Shown: positions 24,086-32,420 of the stretch, piece after piece | Layout: each line of letters starts with the position of its first letter | Position numbering within the stretch: the first letter of the stretch is position 1 | Source: Nonomuraea pusilla | GTDB taxonomy: Bacteria > Actinomycetota > Actinomycetes > Streptosporangiales > Streptosporangiaceae | NCBI RefSeq assembly: GCF_900109355.1 | Contig: NZ_FOBF01000027.1 | Location: 50,365 to 114,364, forward strand | Direction: 5' to 3' | Length of the DNA stretch: 64,000 nucleotides | Notes under the pieces: model-generated | Seen by the model: the letters and a program-made list of their open reading frames with translations, nothing else | Databases searched by the model: none | Told to the model about the DNA's origin: nothing | Position numbers and translations under genes: made by a program

Positions 24086-25594
24086 ATGGATATCCCCTGG
24101 TGGCGTGATGCCGTCGTCTACGAGATCTATGTCCGCAGCTTCGCCGACGCCTCAGGAGACGGCGTCGGCGACCTGGCCGGGGTCCGCGACCGGCTGCCGT
24201 ACCTCCAGCGGCTGGGCGTCGACGCCGTCTGGCTGACGCCCTTCTACCCCTCCCCCATGGCCGACGGCGGGTACGACGTGGCCGACTACCGCGACGTCGA
24301 TCCGCTGTTCGGCACCCTGGCCGACTTCGAGGCGCTGGTCGCCGACGCGCACGCGCGCGGGCTGCGGGTGCTGGTGGACCTCGTCCCCAACCACAGCTCG
24401 TCGCGGCACCCCTGGTTCCAGGCGGCGCTGCGCGGCGAGGGGCGCGACCGCTACATCTTCCGCGACGCCCCGAACGACTGGCAGTCCACCTTCGGCGGCC
24501 CCGCCTGGACGCAGGTGCCCGACGGGCAGTGGTACCTGCACCTGTTCGCGCCGGAGCAGCCCGACTTCAACTGGCGCAACCCGGAGGTGCGCGAGGAGTT
24601 CCTCGACGTCCTGCGGTTCTGGCTCGACCGCGGCGTCGACGGCTTCCGCGTCGACGTCGCGATGGGCCTGTTCAAGGAGGAGGGGCTGCCCGACGTCAAG
24701 GACCAGTCGTTCTCGTCGGCCTCCCCCGTCTGGGGGCGGCCCGAGGTGCACGACGTCTACCGCGACTGGCGCAGGCTGCTCGACACCTGTCCGGGCGAGC
24801 GGATGGCGGTGGGCGAGGTGTGGACCGACAGCGCCGAGGACCTCGCCCGCTACGTGCGCCCCGACGAGCTGCACCAGAGCTTCAACTTCGCCTGGCTGCA
24901 GGCGCCCTGGTCGCCGACGGCGTTCAAGGAGGTCATCGACGAGACCCTGGCGACGGTGCCGTTCGCGACGTGGGTGCTGTCGAACCACGACGTCGTCCGG
25001 CACCGCACCAGGTACGGCACCGCCGACCCGGGCACGGGCCTGGCGCGGGCGCGGGCGGCGCTGCTGGCGATGCTGGCGCTGCCCGGGTCCGCGTACCTGT
25101 ACCAGGGTGAGGAGCTGGGCCTGCCGGAGGTGCTCGACCTGCCGGACGAGGCGCGGCAGGACCCCGTCTTCTTCCGTTCGAAGGGGGAGCTGCCGGGGCG
25201 CGACGGGTGCCGGGTGCCGATCCCGTGGTCGGCGGACGGCCCGTCGCTCGGGTTCTCGGCGGGCGGGGCGCGGCCGTGGCTGCCGCAGCCGGCGGAGTTC
25301 GCGGAGCTGAGCGTGGAGCGCCAGGACGGCGACGTCGCGTCGACGCTGGAGTTCTACCGCCGGGCCCTCGCCTGCCGCCGTGACCTGGTCAGATCAATTC
25401 CTTACACCTTAGAGTGGCTGGATTCCCCCGAGGGTGCACTTTTCTTCACCCGCGGGCCGCTGACCTGCGTGATCAACTGCGGGCTGGAGCCCGTCAAGCT
25501 CCCCGAGCACGACGACGTCCTGCTCGCGAGCGGCCCGCTGCCGGACGGGCTGCTGCCGCCCGACACGGCGGCGTGGCTGCGCCTCGGCTCATAG
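24086..25594 (+). CDS. GH13 alpha-glucosidase/alpha-amylase family hydrolase
   Basis: A 502-residue (beta/alpha)8 glycosidase, probably an intracellular alpha-1,4-glucosidase. Opening WWRDAVVYEIYVRSFADASG and the block DLVPNHSS are typical. Catalytic residues are Asp190 in GFRVDV, Glu244 in GEVWT and Asp302 in SNHD. The protein lacks a signal peptide. A leucine TTA codon lies at 25409-25411 (codon 442) in an AT-rich patch unlike its neighbours, so translation may depend on the rare bldA-type leucyl-tRNA. The stop overlaps the end of the convergent MFS gene. Confidence 0.93.
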   Translation: MDIPWWRDAVVYEIYVRSFADASGDGVGDLAGVRDRLPYLQRLGVDAVWLTPFYPSPMADGGYDVADYRDVDPLFGTLADFEALVADAHARGLRVLVDLVPNHSSSRHPWFQAALRGEGRDRYIFRDAPNDWQSTFGGPAWTQVPDGQWYLHLFAPEQPDFNWRNPEVREEFLDVLRFWLDRGVDGFRVDVAMGLFKEEGLPDVKDQSFSSASPVWGRPEVHDVYRDWRRLLDTCPGERMAVGEVWTDSAEDLARYVRPDELHQSFNFAWLQAPWSPTAFKEVIDETLATVPFATWVLSNHDVVRHRTRYGTADPGTGLARARAALLAMLALPGSAYLYQGEELGLPEVLDLPDEARQDPVFFRSKGELPGRDGCRVPIPWSADGPSLGFSAGGARPWLPQPAEFAELSVERQDGDVASTLEFYRRALACRRDLVRSIPYTLEWLDSPEGALFFTRGPLTCVINCGLEPVKLPEHDDVLLASGPLPDGLLPPDTAAWLRLGS

Positions 25595-26890
25595 CCGCGC
25601 GCCCGTCTCCTCCCCCGCGTCCCCGTCCTTCCCCGCGTCCCCGTCCTTCCCGGCGTCGCCGTCCTCGCCGGCGCGCCCGTCCTCGCCTGCGGCGGGCCCC
25701 GCGCGGCGCTCGCCGCGGACGGGGATGACCGGCAGCGACAGGGCGGCGCAGGCGAGCCCCGCGGCGAACGCCCCCCAGAAGCCGCTGCCGGTGATGAGGA
25801 CGCCGGCCACCGGCGTCACGGCGAACGCCACGAGGTTCTGCAGGGTGTTGTGCGTGCCGAGGACGCGGCCCGCCCAGCCGGGCCCGGCCAGCTCGCCGGC
25901 CGCGAGGTAGGCGAGACCGTTGCCGGCCACCGTGATCACCGCGGCGGCGGCGAGCGCGGCCGGGCCGAGCGGCGACGCCGTGAACGTCCCGGCCACGAGG
26001 AGTGCCAGCACGGCCATGGAGACCAGGGTGAGGAGCAGCAGCGGGCGCATGCGCAGGCCGGTCCTGTCGGACCAGCGCCCGGCCGCGACGCGCACCACCG
26101 CGCCGCCGATGGCCGCCGCGCCGAACAGCCGCCCGGCGTCCACGCCGTCCCAGCCGTACAGGCGCACCAGGCAGGTGACGCCGTACGTGCTGAGCACGAT
26201 CTGCGGCACGGTGTGCAGGGCGCTCGTGGCGTGCACCCGCCACAGCGTGGCCTGCCGGTACGGCGAGCCGCCCGCGCCGGCGCCGGGCGCCGCGACGGCG
26301 CGGGGCGGCTCGCCGAGGAACGCCGCGGCCAGCACGGCCGCGACGAGCGCCGCGGCGGCGCAGACGGCGAGCACGCCGGGAAGCCCGTGCGCCCGCGCGA
26401 CGGGCGGCAGGACGAACGCGCCGGCCGCCATGCCGAGCGTGTACGACACCTGCCGCAGCCCCATGGCGACGCCGCGCTCGGGCGGGTCGAACCAGCGCAG
26501 CACGATGCGCCCGCCGCCCACCATGGCCGCGGAGCCCGCCGCGCCGGCGAGGGCGAGCAGCGCGATCACCGCCCACACCGGGGTGGCCAGGGCGACGGCG
26601 CCGAGCAGCAGCGCGGCCAGGCCGACGCCCACGCCGAGGACGAGCCGCTCGCCGTGCCGGTCGGCCAGCGCGCCCCACAGCACGAGCGCGGCCATGACGC
26701 CGAGCCCGGGGGCGTTGGCGATGACGCCCGCCACGGGCAGCGACACCCCGAAGTGCCGCTCGATGTCGGGCATGACGAGGGGCAGGCCGAACAGGCCGAG
26801 CGTCACGCTGGTGTGGGCGTTGACGCCGAGCGCGAGCATGAGCCAGCGCCTGGCGCGCCGGCCCTGTGGACGCGGGCCGTCCTGGCTCAC
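25589..26890 (-). CDS. MFS transporter
   Basis: A 433-residue major facilitator with 12 predicted membrane segments. The loop 2-3 motif is GALADRHGERLVLGVG, and loop 8-9 reads GRWSDRTGLRMRPLL. The GTG at 26890 overlaps the thioesterase stop (GTGA), indicating coupling. The last 40 residues are a hydrophilic tail made of the repeated hexapeptide AGKDGD/AGEDGD, encoded by five 18-bp tandem repeats. Substrate unknown. Confidence 0.87.
   Translation of the reverse strand: MSQDGPRPQGRRARRWLMLALGVNAHTSVTLGLFGLPLVMPDIERHFGVSLPVAGVIANAPGLGVMAALVLWGALADRHGERLVLGVGVGLAALLLGAVALATPVWAVIALLALAGAAGSAAMVGGGRIVLRWFDPPERGVAMGLRQVSYTLGMAAGAFVLPPVARAHGLPGVLAVCAAAALVAAVLAAAFLGEPPRAVAAPGAGAGGSPYRQATLWRVHATSALHTVPQIVLSTYGVTCLVRLYGWDGVDAGRLFGAAAIGGAVVRVAAGRWSDRTGLRMRPLLLLTLVSMAVLALLVAGTFTASPLGPAALAAAAVITVAGNGLAYLAAGELAGPGWAGRVLGTHNTLQNLVAFAVTPVAGVLITGSGFWGAFAAGLACAALSLPVIPVRGERRAGPAAGEDGRAGEDGDAGKDGDAGKDGDAGEETGARL
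25601..25690. repeat. 18-bp in-frame tandem repeat at the 3' end of the MFS gene
   Basis: Five 18-bp units (GTCCCCGTCCTTCCCCGC and variants) starting at 25601, 25619, 25637, 25655 and 25673. They encode the charged repetitive tail of the transporter and end about 10 bases before its stop. Confidence 0.9.
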
Positions 26891-27291
26891 CCGGTGAAGC
26901 GCTTGAGGCAGGCGAGCTCGTCCTCGGTGAGCCGGCGCGGCGCGGCGCGCTCGACGTCGTAGGCGACGATCAGGGAGCGGGCGGTGACGTACAGCTCCTC
27001 GTCGTCGCGGATCTCGTACTGCAGGGTGAAGCGGACGGGCCTGACCTCGGTCACCCACGTCTCGACCCGCACCGGGTCGGGGCGGAAGCCGAGCGGGCGG
27101 CGGTAGTCGATCTCGTGCCGGGCGACGACGAGCCCCTGGAACGGCGCCTGGCCGGCCTGGTGCGGCTCGATCGCGAACATGGCGAACCGCGCGTCCTCCA
27201 GGTAGTCGAGGAAGCGGACGTTGTTCACGTGCCCCTGGGAGTCGACGTCGGCGAACCTCACCATGCGGGGGAAGACGTGCCTCGGGGCCAT
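26887..27291 (-). CDS. Acyl-CoA thioesterase, hot-dog fold (4HBT family)
   Basis: A 134-residue single hot-dog domain, likely hydrolysing an acyl- or aroyl-CoA. The active-site helix signature is RFADVDSQGHVNNVRFLDYL, where the Asp/His-Asn region matches YbgC/4-hydroxybenzoyl-CoA thioesterases. ATG at 27291 gives the expected length; a GTG 15 bases upstream is possible. Its stop overlaps the start of the MFS gene. Confidence 0.87.
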   Translation of the reverse strand: MAPRHVFPRMVRFADVDSQGHVNNVRFLDYLEDARFAMFAIEPHQAGQAPFQGLVVARHEIDYRRPLGFRPDPVRVETWVTEVRPVRFTLQYEIRDDEELYVTARSLIVAYDVERAAPRRLTEDELACLKRFTG

Positions 27292-27329
27292 TGACGGTTC
27301 AACCACGAGGGCAACGGTACCGGTCCCGC

Positions 27330-28763
27330 TCAATCGGTCCTGCGGCGGGCCAGGCAGGCCAGCACGGTGAGGGCGGAGACGGCCGCCATGCAGGCGAACG
27401 CCCAGCGGTAGCCGGTGACGAGCAGCGCGACGGCGTCGGCGGAGACGTGGGCGAGCGTGCCGGCGTACACCTGGCCGTGCAGCGCGGCGGGCAGCGGCGC
27501 CGTGATGACCGACAGGGAGAGCGCGGTGCCGACGACGACGCCGGTGTTCTGGAGCATGAGCCGCATGGCGTTGACGACGCCGAGCCGGTGCGAGGGCAGG
27601 CCGTGCAGCAGTTCGGTGGTGTTGGACGGCAGGAACACGCCGGAGCCGAGCCCGATGAGCACGGTGCCCGTGGTGATCAGCGCGTACGGGGTGTCGGGGG
27701 CGATGGTGAGGAGCAGCACGAGCAGGCCGCAGGTGGTGGCGGCGGCGCCGGAGGCGGCGAGGGCGCGCGGGGTGAGGCGGCGCTGGAGGAAGCCGGAGGC
27801 CACGGAGGCGGTCATGGCGGCCACGGCGAGCGGGAGCACCTTGGCGCCCGCCGCGACGGCGTCGTCGCCGCGCACGGCCTGGAAGTAGAGCGCGACGAGG
27901 AAGACCATGCCCATGCGGGCGACGGCGTTGAGCAGGGAGGCGAGCGTGCCGAAGGAGAAGGCGGGGTCGCGGAACAGGCTCAGGTCGACGACGGGGTGGG
28001 CGGCGCGGGACTCCCAGGCGAGGAAGAGCGGCAGCCCGACGGCGAAGCAGGCCAGGCCGGCCGGGACGACGGGGTGGCTCCAGCCGAGCCTGGTGACCTC
28101 CGACAGGGCGAGCAGCAGCCCGCCCAGGCTGACCAGCGCGAGCAGGCTTCCCGGCAGGTCGAGGCCGCGGTCGCGGCCCGGGGGCGGGGCGGCGCGCAGC
28201 ACGGCGGCGCCCCAGGCGAGGCAGGCCAGCCCGATCGGCACGTTGAACCAGAAGACCCAGCGCCAGCCCAGGTGGTCGGCGAGCACGCCGCCGAGGGTGG
28301 GGCCGATGAGCCCGGCGATGGAGAACGAGGCGACGTACACGCCCATGCCCTCGCCGAGGCGGGAGCGGGGGAAGGCGTCGGTGACGAGGGCGGCGCTGTT
28401 GGTGAGGAGCATGGCGGCCCCGGCGGCCTGGACGGCCCGCAGGGCGACGACGGTCCAGGCGTCGGGGGCGAACCCGGACAGGAGGGCGGCGGCGGTGTAG
28501 GTGGCGAGCCCGGCCAGGTACATGGCGCGCCGGCCGAAGACGTCGGCGAGCCTGCCGAGCACCAGCATGAGGACGGTGGTGGTGAGCTGGAAGCCGAGCA
28601 GGATCCATTCGGCGGCGGTGGGGTCGGCGCCGGTGCCGCGGGCGATGTCGGGGAGCGCGACGTTGACGGCGCTGCCGCCGAGGCCGGTCAGCACGCTGGC
28701 CAGGCTCACGACCGACAGTGTTCGCCAGGCGTGTCCGACGGGGGTGGTGGTCGTCGCCGGCAA
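27330..28763 (-). CDS. MFS drug/metabolite exporter, DHA2 (14-TMS) type
   Basis: A 477-residue transporter with 14 hydrophobic segments. Motif A is GRLADVFGRRAMYLAG and motif C-like SFSIAGLIGPTLGGVL follows at about residue 150, typical of DHA2 exporters. The start is TTG at 28763 with GAAAGGA 8-9 bases upstream. The promoter region shared with the divergent SDR gene contains the 17-bp CTAGAAT-type palindrome, tying it to the catabolic island. Confidence 0.88.
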   Translation of the reverse strand: MPATTTTPVGHAWRTLSVVSLASVLTGLGGSAVNVALPDIARGTGADPTAAEWILLGFQLTTTVLMLVLGRLADVFGRRAMYLAGLATYTAAALLSGFAPDAWTVVALRAVQAAGAAMLLTNSAALVTDAFPRSRLGEGMGVYVASFSIAGLIGPTLGGVLADHLGWRWVFWFNVPIGLACLAWGAAVLRAAPPPGRDRGLDLPGSLLALVSLGGLLLALSEVTRLGWSHPVVPAGLACFAVGLPLFLAWESRAAHPVVDLSLFRDPAFSFGTLASLLNAVARMGMVFLVALYFQAVRGDDAVAAGAKVLPLAVAAMTASVASGFLQRRLTPRALAASGAAATTCGLLVLLLTIAPDTPYALITTGTVLIGLGSGVFLPSNTTELLHGLPSHRLGVVNAMRLMLQNTGVVVGTALSLSVITAPLPAALHGQVYAGTLAHVSADAVALLVTGYRWAFACMAAVSALTVLACLARRRTD

Positions 28764-28777
28764 AGGCCCTGTCCTTT

Positions 28778-28807
28778 CTAGATTTTGATACTAGAATTTA
28801 GTTCTCA
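28778..28807. promoter_or_regulatory. Operator of the CTAGAAT regulon (MFS/SDR divergent promoter)
   Basis: CTAGATT-TTG-ATACTAG at 28778-28794 matches CTAGAAT-N3-ATTCTAG at 12 of 14 arm positions. A second, weaker copy overlaps at 28791-28807. Confidence 0.75.
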
Positions 28808-28836
28808 TCGTCAGCCGTCAAGGATCGAGGTGTCGG

Positions 28837-29736
28837 ATGAGCGGGATCGTCGAGGGCCGCGTGGTGATCGTCACGGGCGCGGCCAGGGGCATCGGACGGG
28901 GCCACGCCCTGGAGTTCGCCAGGCAGGGCGCGAAGGTGGTGGTCAACGACCTCGGCGCGGAGGTGGACGGCACGGGCTCGTCCGACGCCGCCGCGCGGGT
29001 GGTCGCGGAGATCGAGGCCATGGGCGGCGAAGCCGTCGTCAACGGCGAGGACGTGTCGGACTTCGAGGGGGCCGCCCGGCTCGTACGGGCGGCGATCGAC
29101 CGCTTCGGCGACCTGCACGTGCTCGTCAACAACGCCGGCATCCTGCGCGACCGGATGCTGGTCAACATGAGTCCCGACGAGTGGGACGCGGTGATCAGGG
29201 TGCACCTGCGCGGCACGTTCGCGCCGCTGCGCCACGCCGCCTCCTACTGGCGGGCCAAGGCCAAGGCGGGCGAGCCCGTGGACGCCCGCGTCATCAACAC
29301 GACCTCGTCGTCCGGCATCTACGGCAACCCCGGCCAGGCCAACTACGGCGCCGCCAAGGCCGGCATCGCGGCGCTGACGATCATCGCCGCCAAGGAGCTC
29401 GAACGGTACGGCGTGACCGTGAACGCCGTCGCCCCGGCCGCGCTCACCCGCATGACGGAGAACCTCATCCCGGCGGGCGTCAAGGGCGCCGACCCCGACG
29501 ACATCGCCCCGCTCGTCGTCTGGCTGGCCAGCCGCGAAGCGAGGGGCGTCACCGGGAGGGTGTTCAACGCGCGCGGCGGCGCGATCAGCGTCGCCGAGGG
29601 CTGGCACGCCGGGCCCGGCGTGGACAAGGGCGGCCGCTGGGACCCGTCCGAGCTGGGCGCGGTCATCCCCGGCCTGGTCGAGAAGGCCGCGCAGAACGCG
29701 CTCACCAACGGCACGATCCCCGGGCGGGAGGGCTGA
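28837..29736 (+). CDS. 3-Hydroxyacyl-CoA dehydrogenase, SDR type (HSD17B4-like)
   Basis: A 299-residue SDR oxidising a 3-hydroxyacyl-CoA to the 3-oxoacyl-CoA with NAD. TGAARGIGRGHALEFARQG is the cofactor loop. VVVNDLGAEVDGTGSS is the hallmark of the dehydrogenase domain of peroxisomal multifunctional enzyme type 2. NNAGILRDRM, then TTSSSGIYGNPGQANYGAAK gives the Ser and Tyr-x-x-x-Lys residues. The MaoC-type hydratase follows one base later, reproducing as two genes the dehydrogenase/hydratase pair of that enzyme. Controlled by the CTAGAAT operator. Confidence 0.92.
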   Translation: MSGIVEGRVVIVTGAARGIGRGHALEFARQGAKVVVNDLGAEVDGTGSSDAAARVVAEIEAMGGEAVVNGEDVSDFEGAARLVRAAIDRFGDLHVLVNNAGILRDRMLVNMSPDEWDAVIRVHLRGTFAPLRHAASYWRAKAKAGEPVDARVINTTSSSGIYGNPGQANYGAAKAGIAALTIIAAKELERYGVTVNAVAPAALTRMTENLIPAGVKGADPDDIAPLVVWLASREARGVTGRVFNARGGAISVAEGWHAGPGVDKGGRWDPSELGAVIPGLVEKAAQNALTNGTIPGREG

Positions 29737-29737
29737 C

Positions 29738-30571
29738 ATGGCGCTCGACCACGGCCTGGTCGGAGTGGAGAGCGAGCCGTACGAGCGCTCCTGGACGGCC
29801 AGGGACACCATGCTGTACGCGCTCGGCGTCGGGTGCGGCACGGGCGAGCTGGAGTTCGCCACGGAGAAGGGGCAGCGGGTGCTGCCGACGTTCGCGGTGC
29901 TCGCGGCGCAGGCGCCGGGCAGGCGGCTCGGCGACTTCGACCCGGCGATGCTCGTCCACGCCGAGCAGGCGTTCGAGCTGTACGGGGAACTGCCGCCGGC
30001 GGGCCGGGTGCGCACGACCACGAAGGTCACCGGCATCCACGACAAGGGGTCGGGCGCGCTGGTGACGACGCGGGCCACGGCGGTCGATCCCGAGACGGGC
30101 GAGCCGGTCGTGTCCAGCCGCAGCGCGGTCTTCATCAGGGGCGAGGGCGGGTTCGGCGGCGAGCGCGGCCCGCGTGGCACCTGGGAGCCGCCGGACCGGG
30201 CGCCCGACCACAAGGTCACCTACGCCACCCGTGAGGACCAGGCGCTCGTCTACCGGCTGTCGGGCGACCACAACCCGCTGCACAGCGACCCGGAGTTCGC
30301 CGCCAGGGCCGGGTTCCCCCGGCCGATCCTGCACGGCCTGTGCACGTACGGGGTGACGGGGCGGGCGCTGCTGCACGCCGTGGCGGGGTCGGACCCGGCC
30401 CGCTTCCGCGCGATGTCGGGCCGGTTCACCAGCCCGGTCTTCCCGGGCGATGCGCTGACGGTGTCGATCTGGGTGGACGGCTCGGATGTGCTGTTCCGTA
30501 CCGCGAAGGACGACGGGACCGTGGTGATCGACAGGGGCAGGGCGGTGATCAGCCCTCGTCCAGCACCTTGA
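29738..30571 (+). CDS. MaoC-like enoyl-CoA hydratase 2
   Basis: A 277-residue double hot-dog protein hydrating 2-enoyl-CoA to the (3R)-hydroxyacyl-CoA, the substrate of the preceding SDR. The C-terminal repeat has the hydratase 2 motif YRLSGDHNPLHSDPEFAARA followed by GFPRPILHGLCTYG, with the catalytic Asp and His. The N-terminal repeat is the degenerate, substrate-binding half. Its last 23 bases overlap the convergent tetR gene. Confidence 0.92.
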   Translation: MALDHGLVGVESEPYERSWTARDTMLYALGVGCGTGELEFATEKGQRVLPTFAVLAAQAPGRRLGDFDPAMLVHAEQAFELYGELPPAGRVRTTTKVTGIHDKGSGALVTTRATAVDPETGEPVVSSRSAVFIRGEGGFGGERGPRGTWEPPDRAPDHKVTYATREDQALVYRLSGDHNPLHSDPEFAARAGFPRPILHGLCTYGVTGRALLHAVAGSDPARFRAMSGRFTSPVFPGDALTVSIWVDGSDVLFRTAKDDGTVVIDRGRAVISPRPAP

Positions 30572-31169
30572 GCGGGTCGAGGCGGCGGATGATCGTCATC
30601 GCCGCCTCGATGACCTCCTTCGCCTCCTCCTCGGTGTCGGAGGTGGCGACCTCGCGGGCGGCCTCGCCGATGATGCTGGTCAGCACGGCCACGGTGAACC
30701 GGTCGAGCGGGTCGCCGCCCGCGCCGAGGAGCACGGCGTTCTGCCGCACCCACTCCCTGCCCCGGGTGCGGCGGATCAGCTCGAAGCCGGGCGGGCCGTC
30801 GCCGTCGATGAACAGCCTGACCAGGTCGCGCCGCTCCCAGGCCCCCGCGAGGTAGGCGCGGGCCCCGGCGATGAGCAGCTCGACCGGGTCGGTGATCCCC
30901 GCCTTCTTCGCGGCGGACACGCTGGAGGCGGCGGCCTGCTCGTGGGCGGCCTGGTGGTCCTCGTACAGGGCGAGGAACAGCTCGGTCTTGCCGCCGAAGT
31001 GGTGGTAGAGGCTGCCGACGCTGGAGCCGGCGCGGGCCACGACGTCGGCCACGTTCGCCTCGGCGAACCCGTGCTCGCTGAAGACCTCGCGGGCGGCCTG
31101 GAGCATGCTTCTGCGGGTCTGGGCCGTACGGCTCCACTCCCAGGAGGACTTGCGCGCCATGCCGTCCAT
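30549..31169 (-). CDS. TetR family regulator, candidate repressor of the catabolic island
   Basis: A 206-residue TetR protein. HTH: MLQAAREVFSEHGFAEANVA, then VARAGSSVGSLYHHFGGKTE. The C-terminal domain is a ligand pocket of the size seen in acyl-CoA-responsive regulators. It is the only regulator within the island and is divergent from the acyl-CoA dehydrogenase, with three 17-bp palindromes in the 96 bp between. The same palindrome occurs at every other promoter of the island. ATG 31160 is an alternative start; neither start has a strong RBS. Confidence 0.9.
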   Translation of the reverse strand: MDGMARKSSWEWSRTAQTRRSMLQAAREVFSEHGFAEANVADVVARAGSSVGSLYHHFGGKTELFLALYEDHQAAHEQAAASSVSAAKKAGITDPVELLIAGARAYLAGAWERRDLVRLFIDGDGPPGFELIRRTRGREWVRQNAVLLGAGGDPLDRFTVAVLTSIIGEAAREVATSDTEEEAKEVIEAAMTIIRRLDPLKVLDEG

Positions 31170-31185
31170 CGTAACGCGCCAAATT

Positions 31186-31249
31186 CTAGAATCTTATTCT
31201 TGACACCCTGGCAGAGCGGCTAGAATCTAGTACTAGAGAACGATTCTAA
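31186..31249. promoter_or_regulatory. Operator cluster of the CTAGAAT regulon (tetR/acyl-CoA dehydrogenase)
   Basis: Three copies: CTAGAAT-CTT-ATTCTTG at 31186-31202, CTAGAAT-CTA-GTACTAG at 31220-31236 and CTAGAGA-ACG-ATTCTAA at 31233-31249. The last ends 16 bases before the acyl-CoA dehydrogenase start. TTGACA at 31200-31205 may be a -35. Confidence 0.8.
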
Positions 31250-31265
31250 AAATGGGGAGGCGGCT

Positions 31266-32420
31266 GTGGACTTCTCGCTCACGCCCGAGGAACGGCAGAT
31301 CCGCGACACCGTGCGGTCCTTCATCGAGAAGGAGATCATGCCGCTGGAGCCCGAGGTGCTGCGCAACGAGCGCGAGGGCCGCCCGGCGCTCGCCCCCGAG
31401 ATCCAGCGCGAACTGCGGGACAAGGCCAGGAAGATGGGCTTCTGGGGCATCAACACGCCCGAGGAGTACGGCGGCGCCGCCCTCGGCCCCGTCATGTCGG
31501 CCATCATCGCGATGGAGATGGGCCGCACGTTCGTGCCGTTCACGTTCGGGGGCAGCGCCGACAACATCCTCTACGCCGGCACCGACGAGCAGAAACGCCG
31601 CTACCTCATCCCCACCATCGAGGGCGAGCGCCGCTCCTGCTTCGCCATCACCGAGCCCGGCGCCGGCTCCGACGCGCGCAACATCCGCACCAAGGCCGTC
31701 AGGGACGGCGCCGAGTGGATCATCAACGGCGAGAAGACCTTCATCACCGGCGGAAGCGAGGCCGACTTCGTCATGGTCTTCGCCGTGGCAGAAGGCCATG
31801 GTGTGACCTGCTTCCTGGTGGACAGGGACATGGGATGGACGTCGGAGCCCATCCCCACGATGGGCGAGTGGGGGCCCGCCTCGCTCGTCTTCCAGGACGT
31901 CCGCGTGCCCGAGGAGAACGTCCTCGGCGAGCTGGGCAAGGGCTTCGAGCTGGCCATGCAGTGGATCGGCCAGGGCCGCTACATGATCCCGGCGCGGGCC
32001 ATCGGCTCCGCCGAGCGGCTGCTCCAGATGGCCATCGACTACTCGAGGATCCGCAAGTCCATGGGCCGGACGATCTCCGAGTACCAGGCCATCCAGTGGA
32101 TGATCGCCGACTCCCAGGTCGAGATCGAGTCCGCCAAGTGGCTCACCCTGTACGCCGCCTGGCGCGTGCAGGAGGGCATGGACGCCCGGCACGCCTCCTC
32201 CATCGCCAAGCTGAACGGAGCCGTCATGGCCAACCGGGTCGTGGACCGGGTGCTGCAGATCCACGGCGGCATGGGCTACACCAAGGAGCTGCCCATCGAG
32301 CGCTGGTACAGGGAACTGCGGCTGCTGCGCATCTTCGAGGGCACCGACGAGATCCAGCGCCGCACCATCGCCCGCAACCTCATCAAGGGGCACGAGCGGC
32401 TGGGGCTGATCGGTGAGTGA
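31266..32420 (+). CDS. Acyl-CoA dehydrogenase
   Basis: A 384-residue FAD enzyme introducing the 2,3-double bond into an acyl-CoA. Signature FAITEPGAGSDARNIRTKAV is the substrate/FAD block, QIHGGMGYTKELPIERWYR the C-terminal one, and the base is probably Glu358 in RIFEGTDEIQRR. The start is GTG with GGGGAGGCGG upstream. It heads the operon with the acid-CoA ligase, whose start overlaps its end, and is preceded by three operator copies. Confidence 0.94.
   Translation: MDFSLTPEERQIRDTVRSFIEKEIMPLEPEVLRNEREGRPALAPEIQRELRDKARKMGFWGINTPEEYGGAALGPVMSAIIAMEMGRTFVPFTFGGSADNILYAGTDEQKRRYLIPTIEGERRSCFAITEPGAGSDARNIRTKAVRDGAEWIINGEKTFITGGSEADFVMVFAVAEGHGVTCFLVDRDMGWTSEPIPTMGEWGPASLVFQDVRVPEENVLGELGKGFELAMQWIGQGRYMIPARAIGSAERLLQMAIDYSRIRKSMGRTISEYQAIQWMIADSQVEIESAKWLTLYAAWRVQEGMDARHASSIAKLNGAVMANRVVDRVLQIHGGMGYTKELPIERWYRELRLLRIFEGTDEIQRRTIARNLIKGHERLGLIGE

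Noticed and set aside
26887..28608. A 573-codon frame joining the thioesterase to sequence antisense-shifted in the DHA2 gene
   Set aside because: The upstream part is low-complexity Arg/Pro; the DHA2 frame there has 14 membrane segments and its own RBS.
31183..31192. ATTCTAGAAT palindrome as a separate short operator
   Set aside because: It is contained within the larger 17-bp motif family and is more economically explained as part of it.
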